Shown here: in pieces, positions 33,304-34,002 of the stretch | Layout: every line of letters begins with the position of its first letter | Position numbering within the stretch: the first letter of the stretch is position 1 | Origin: Verrucomicrobiaceae bacterium | GTDB lineage: Bacteria; Verrucomicrobiota; Verrucomicrobiia; Verrucomicrobiales; Verrucomicrobiaceae | Direction of reading: 5' to 3' | Assembly: GCA_027483245.1 (NCBI GenBank) | Contig: JAIXVB010000645.1 | Span: 1-34,002, forward strand | Length of the DNA: 34,002 nt | Notes under the pieces: model-generated | Told to the model about the DNA's origin: nothing | Database searches by the model: none | What the model saw: only the letters and a program-made list of their open reading frames with translations | Position numbers and translations under genes: made by a program

Positions 33304-34002
33304 CGGTGAGTGAGCGGTCAGCGTCTGTTTCAAGATGTGACGGATGTGACGCCGCTCACTCTCGCCGAGGTAAGCGTAGCGCTCCGTGTCTGCTTCCCCC
33401 TCCAGGACCGCAAACAGACGCGCAAGGACCGTCTCTTTCAGGGCAGGAGTGAGGTGGGTGAAGCTGAGGGAATGAATCATGAAACTGCAGCGGTATTTGA
33501 AGAGCCTCGTCAGCAATTGGAAATCCTTCAGCGAGCGGCCCTCCTCACTGCGCGGCGCTGACTTGCCAAAGGCCGTTTGAAAAGCCTCATCTCCCTCGAT
33601 GCCACCCTCGGGCAAAGGGGCCTCATCTTTAAATAGCAGTGCGTCCAGAACATCCTCCGCACTGTGATCGATCATGCGCCGGGCCGTGCCAGTGGGGGTA
33701 TCCAAGACAGGCTCCCCCAGCTCTCGTTGCAGGCTGGTCTGCATGTGAATTGCGCGCAGCGCCGTGTGATTGGCCCGAGTGAGCACATTTTGCACAAAGG
33801 TCTGATGCTCCAGCACCATGAGCGCCACGATGTCACTGGTCTTCCGCGGGTAAGGTGTCGTGTCAAAAAAGCGCTTCAGCGCGGTCACATTCGCCCCTTT
33901 CTCCACCGGCAGATCACAGGTCTGATCTGCCCGCTCGGTGGCGATCACATTGCCACGATGAAAGGCGCTGCCATGCCTGCCCGTGACATACCAGCCGCCC
34001 CA
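33292..34002 (-). CDS. Partial gene, probable exported protein of unknown function
   Basis: The minus-strand frame is open to the window edge. About 236 residues are seen and the 5' end lies outside. The N-terminal part visible here reads WGGWYVTGRHGSAFHRGN. I recall a similar Trp-Gly-Gly-Trp-Tyr-Val-Thr stretch in planctomycete proteins that carry heme c motifs, but no CxxCH is in the part seen. The rest is largely helical (ALMVLEHQTFVQNVLTRANH, RLFKYRCSFMIHSLSF, ending in ESERRHIRHILKQTL). A GTG at 33948 is not a likely start because the frame runs on upstream. The family is uncertain. Confidence 0.7.
   Translation of the reverse strand, partial: WGGWYVTGRHGSAFHRGNVIATERADQTCDLPVEKGANVTALKRFFDTTPYPRKTSDIVALMVLEHQTFVQNVLTRANHTALRAIHMQTSLQRELGEPVLDTPTGTARRMIDHSAEDVLDALLFKDEAPLPEGGIEGDEAFQTAFGKSAPRSEEGRSLKDFQLLTRLFKYRCSFMIHSLSFTHLTPALKETVLARLFAVLEGEADTERYAYLGESERRHIRHILKQTLTAHSPSSP

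Noticed and set aside
1-34002. Mobile elements, prophage, CRISPR arrays or tRNA genes
   Set aside because: No transposase, integrase or phage structural genes, no regularly spaced repeats and no cloverleaf-like sequence were seen by eye.

Overview
The window looks like a chromosomal segment of a Verrucomicrobiota bacterium, probably near Prosthecobacter or Verrucomicrobium. Four things suggest this. A PSCyt1-DUF1549-DUF1553 gene is followed by a Tat-exported DUF1501 gene beside a sulfatase, a trio typical of the Planctomycetota-Verrucomicrobiota group. The Ser/Thr kinase has the N-terminal style I associate with verrucomicrobial kinases. There are many exported proteins and lipoproteins of unknown function. 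Shine-Dalgarno sequences are almost absent. The taxonomic call rests on gene content and was not tested by a search. I see no rRNA, tRNA, CRISPR array, insertion sequence or prophage.

Layout. 1-7.0 kb (+): the 3' part of a sulfatase, folD, a large secreted cytochrome c/DUF1549/DUF1553 protein and its DUF1501 partner, which are probably exported proteins for handling sulfated polysaccharides. 7.0-9.9 kb (-): an ABC exporter with two FHA domains, the Rv1747-like layout. 10.1-12.3 kb (+): a glycine-zipper lipoprotein, a small lipoprotein and an S41 (CtpA-like) protease, the last two overlapping by 4 bp. 12.4-14.8 kb (-): a transmembrane Ser/Thr kinase whose outer part is a right-handed beta-helix. 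14.9-16.6 kb (-): three small exported proteins ending in a clear intrinsic terminator. 16.7-24.2 kb (+): a tightly spaced run with a coiled-coil lipoprotein, an 818-residue protein that looks like two degenerate kinase modules plus an FHA domain, a membrane-anchored protein, phosphatidylserine decarboxylase and RecQ. 24.2-27.4 kb (-): a secreted protein of about 15 repeats, with its own terminator. 27.7-30.5 kb (+): an orphan CHASE2-like membrane protein and a beta-CASP metallo-hydrolase. 30.5-31.8 kb (-): a membrane-anchored ankyrin-L,D-transpeptidase fusion. 31.9-33.3 kb (+): an enolase-superfamily enzyme. The right edge holds the 3' part of a minus-strand gene.

The most interesting theme lies between 7 and 21 kb. 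Phospho-signalling parts (a kinase, two FHA proteins, likely pseudokinase modules) alternate with envelope parts (an exporter, four lipoproteins, a protease, anchored periplasmic proteins, a phospholipid enzyme). My best candidate for an undescribed system is the three-gene cluster at 16692-21035: a lipoprotein, a cytoplasmic pseudokinase/FHA scaffold and an inner-membrane anchored protein. It could be read by the nearby kinase and could influence the FHA-ABC exporter. That link is inference from domain content and proximity.
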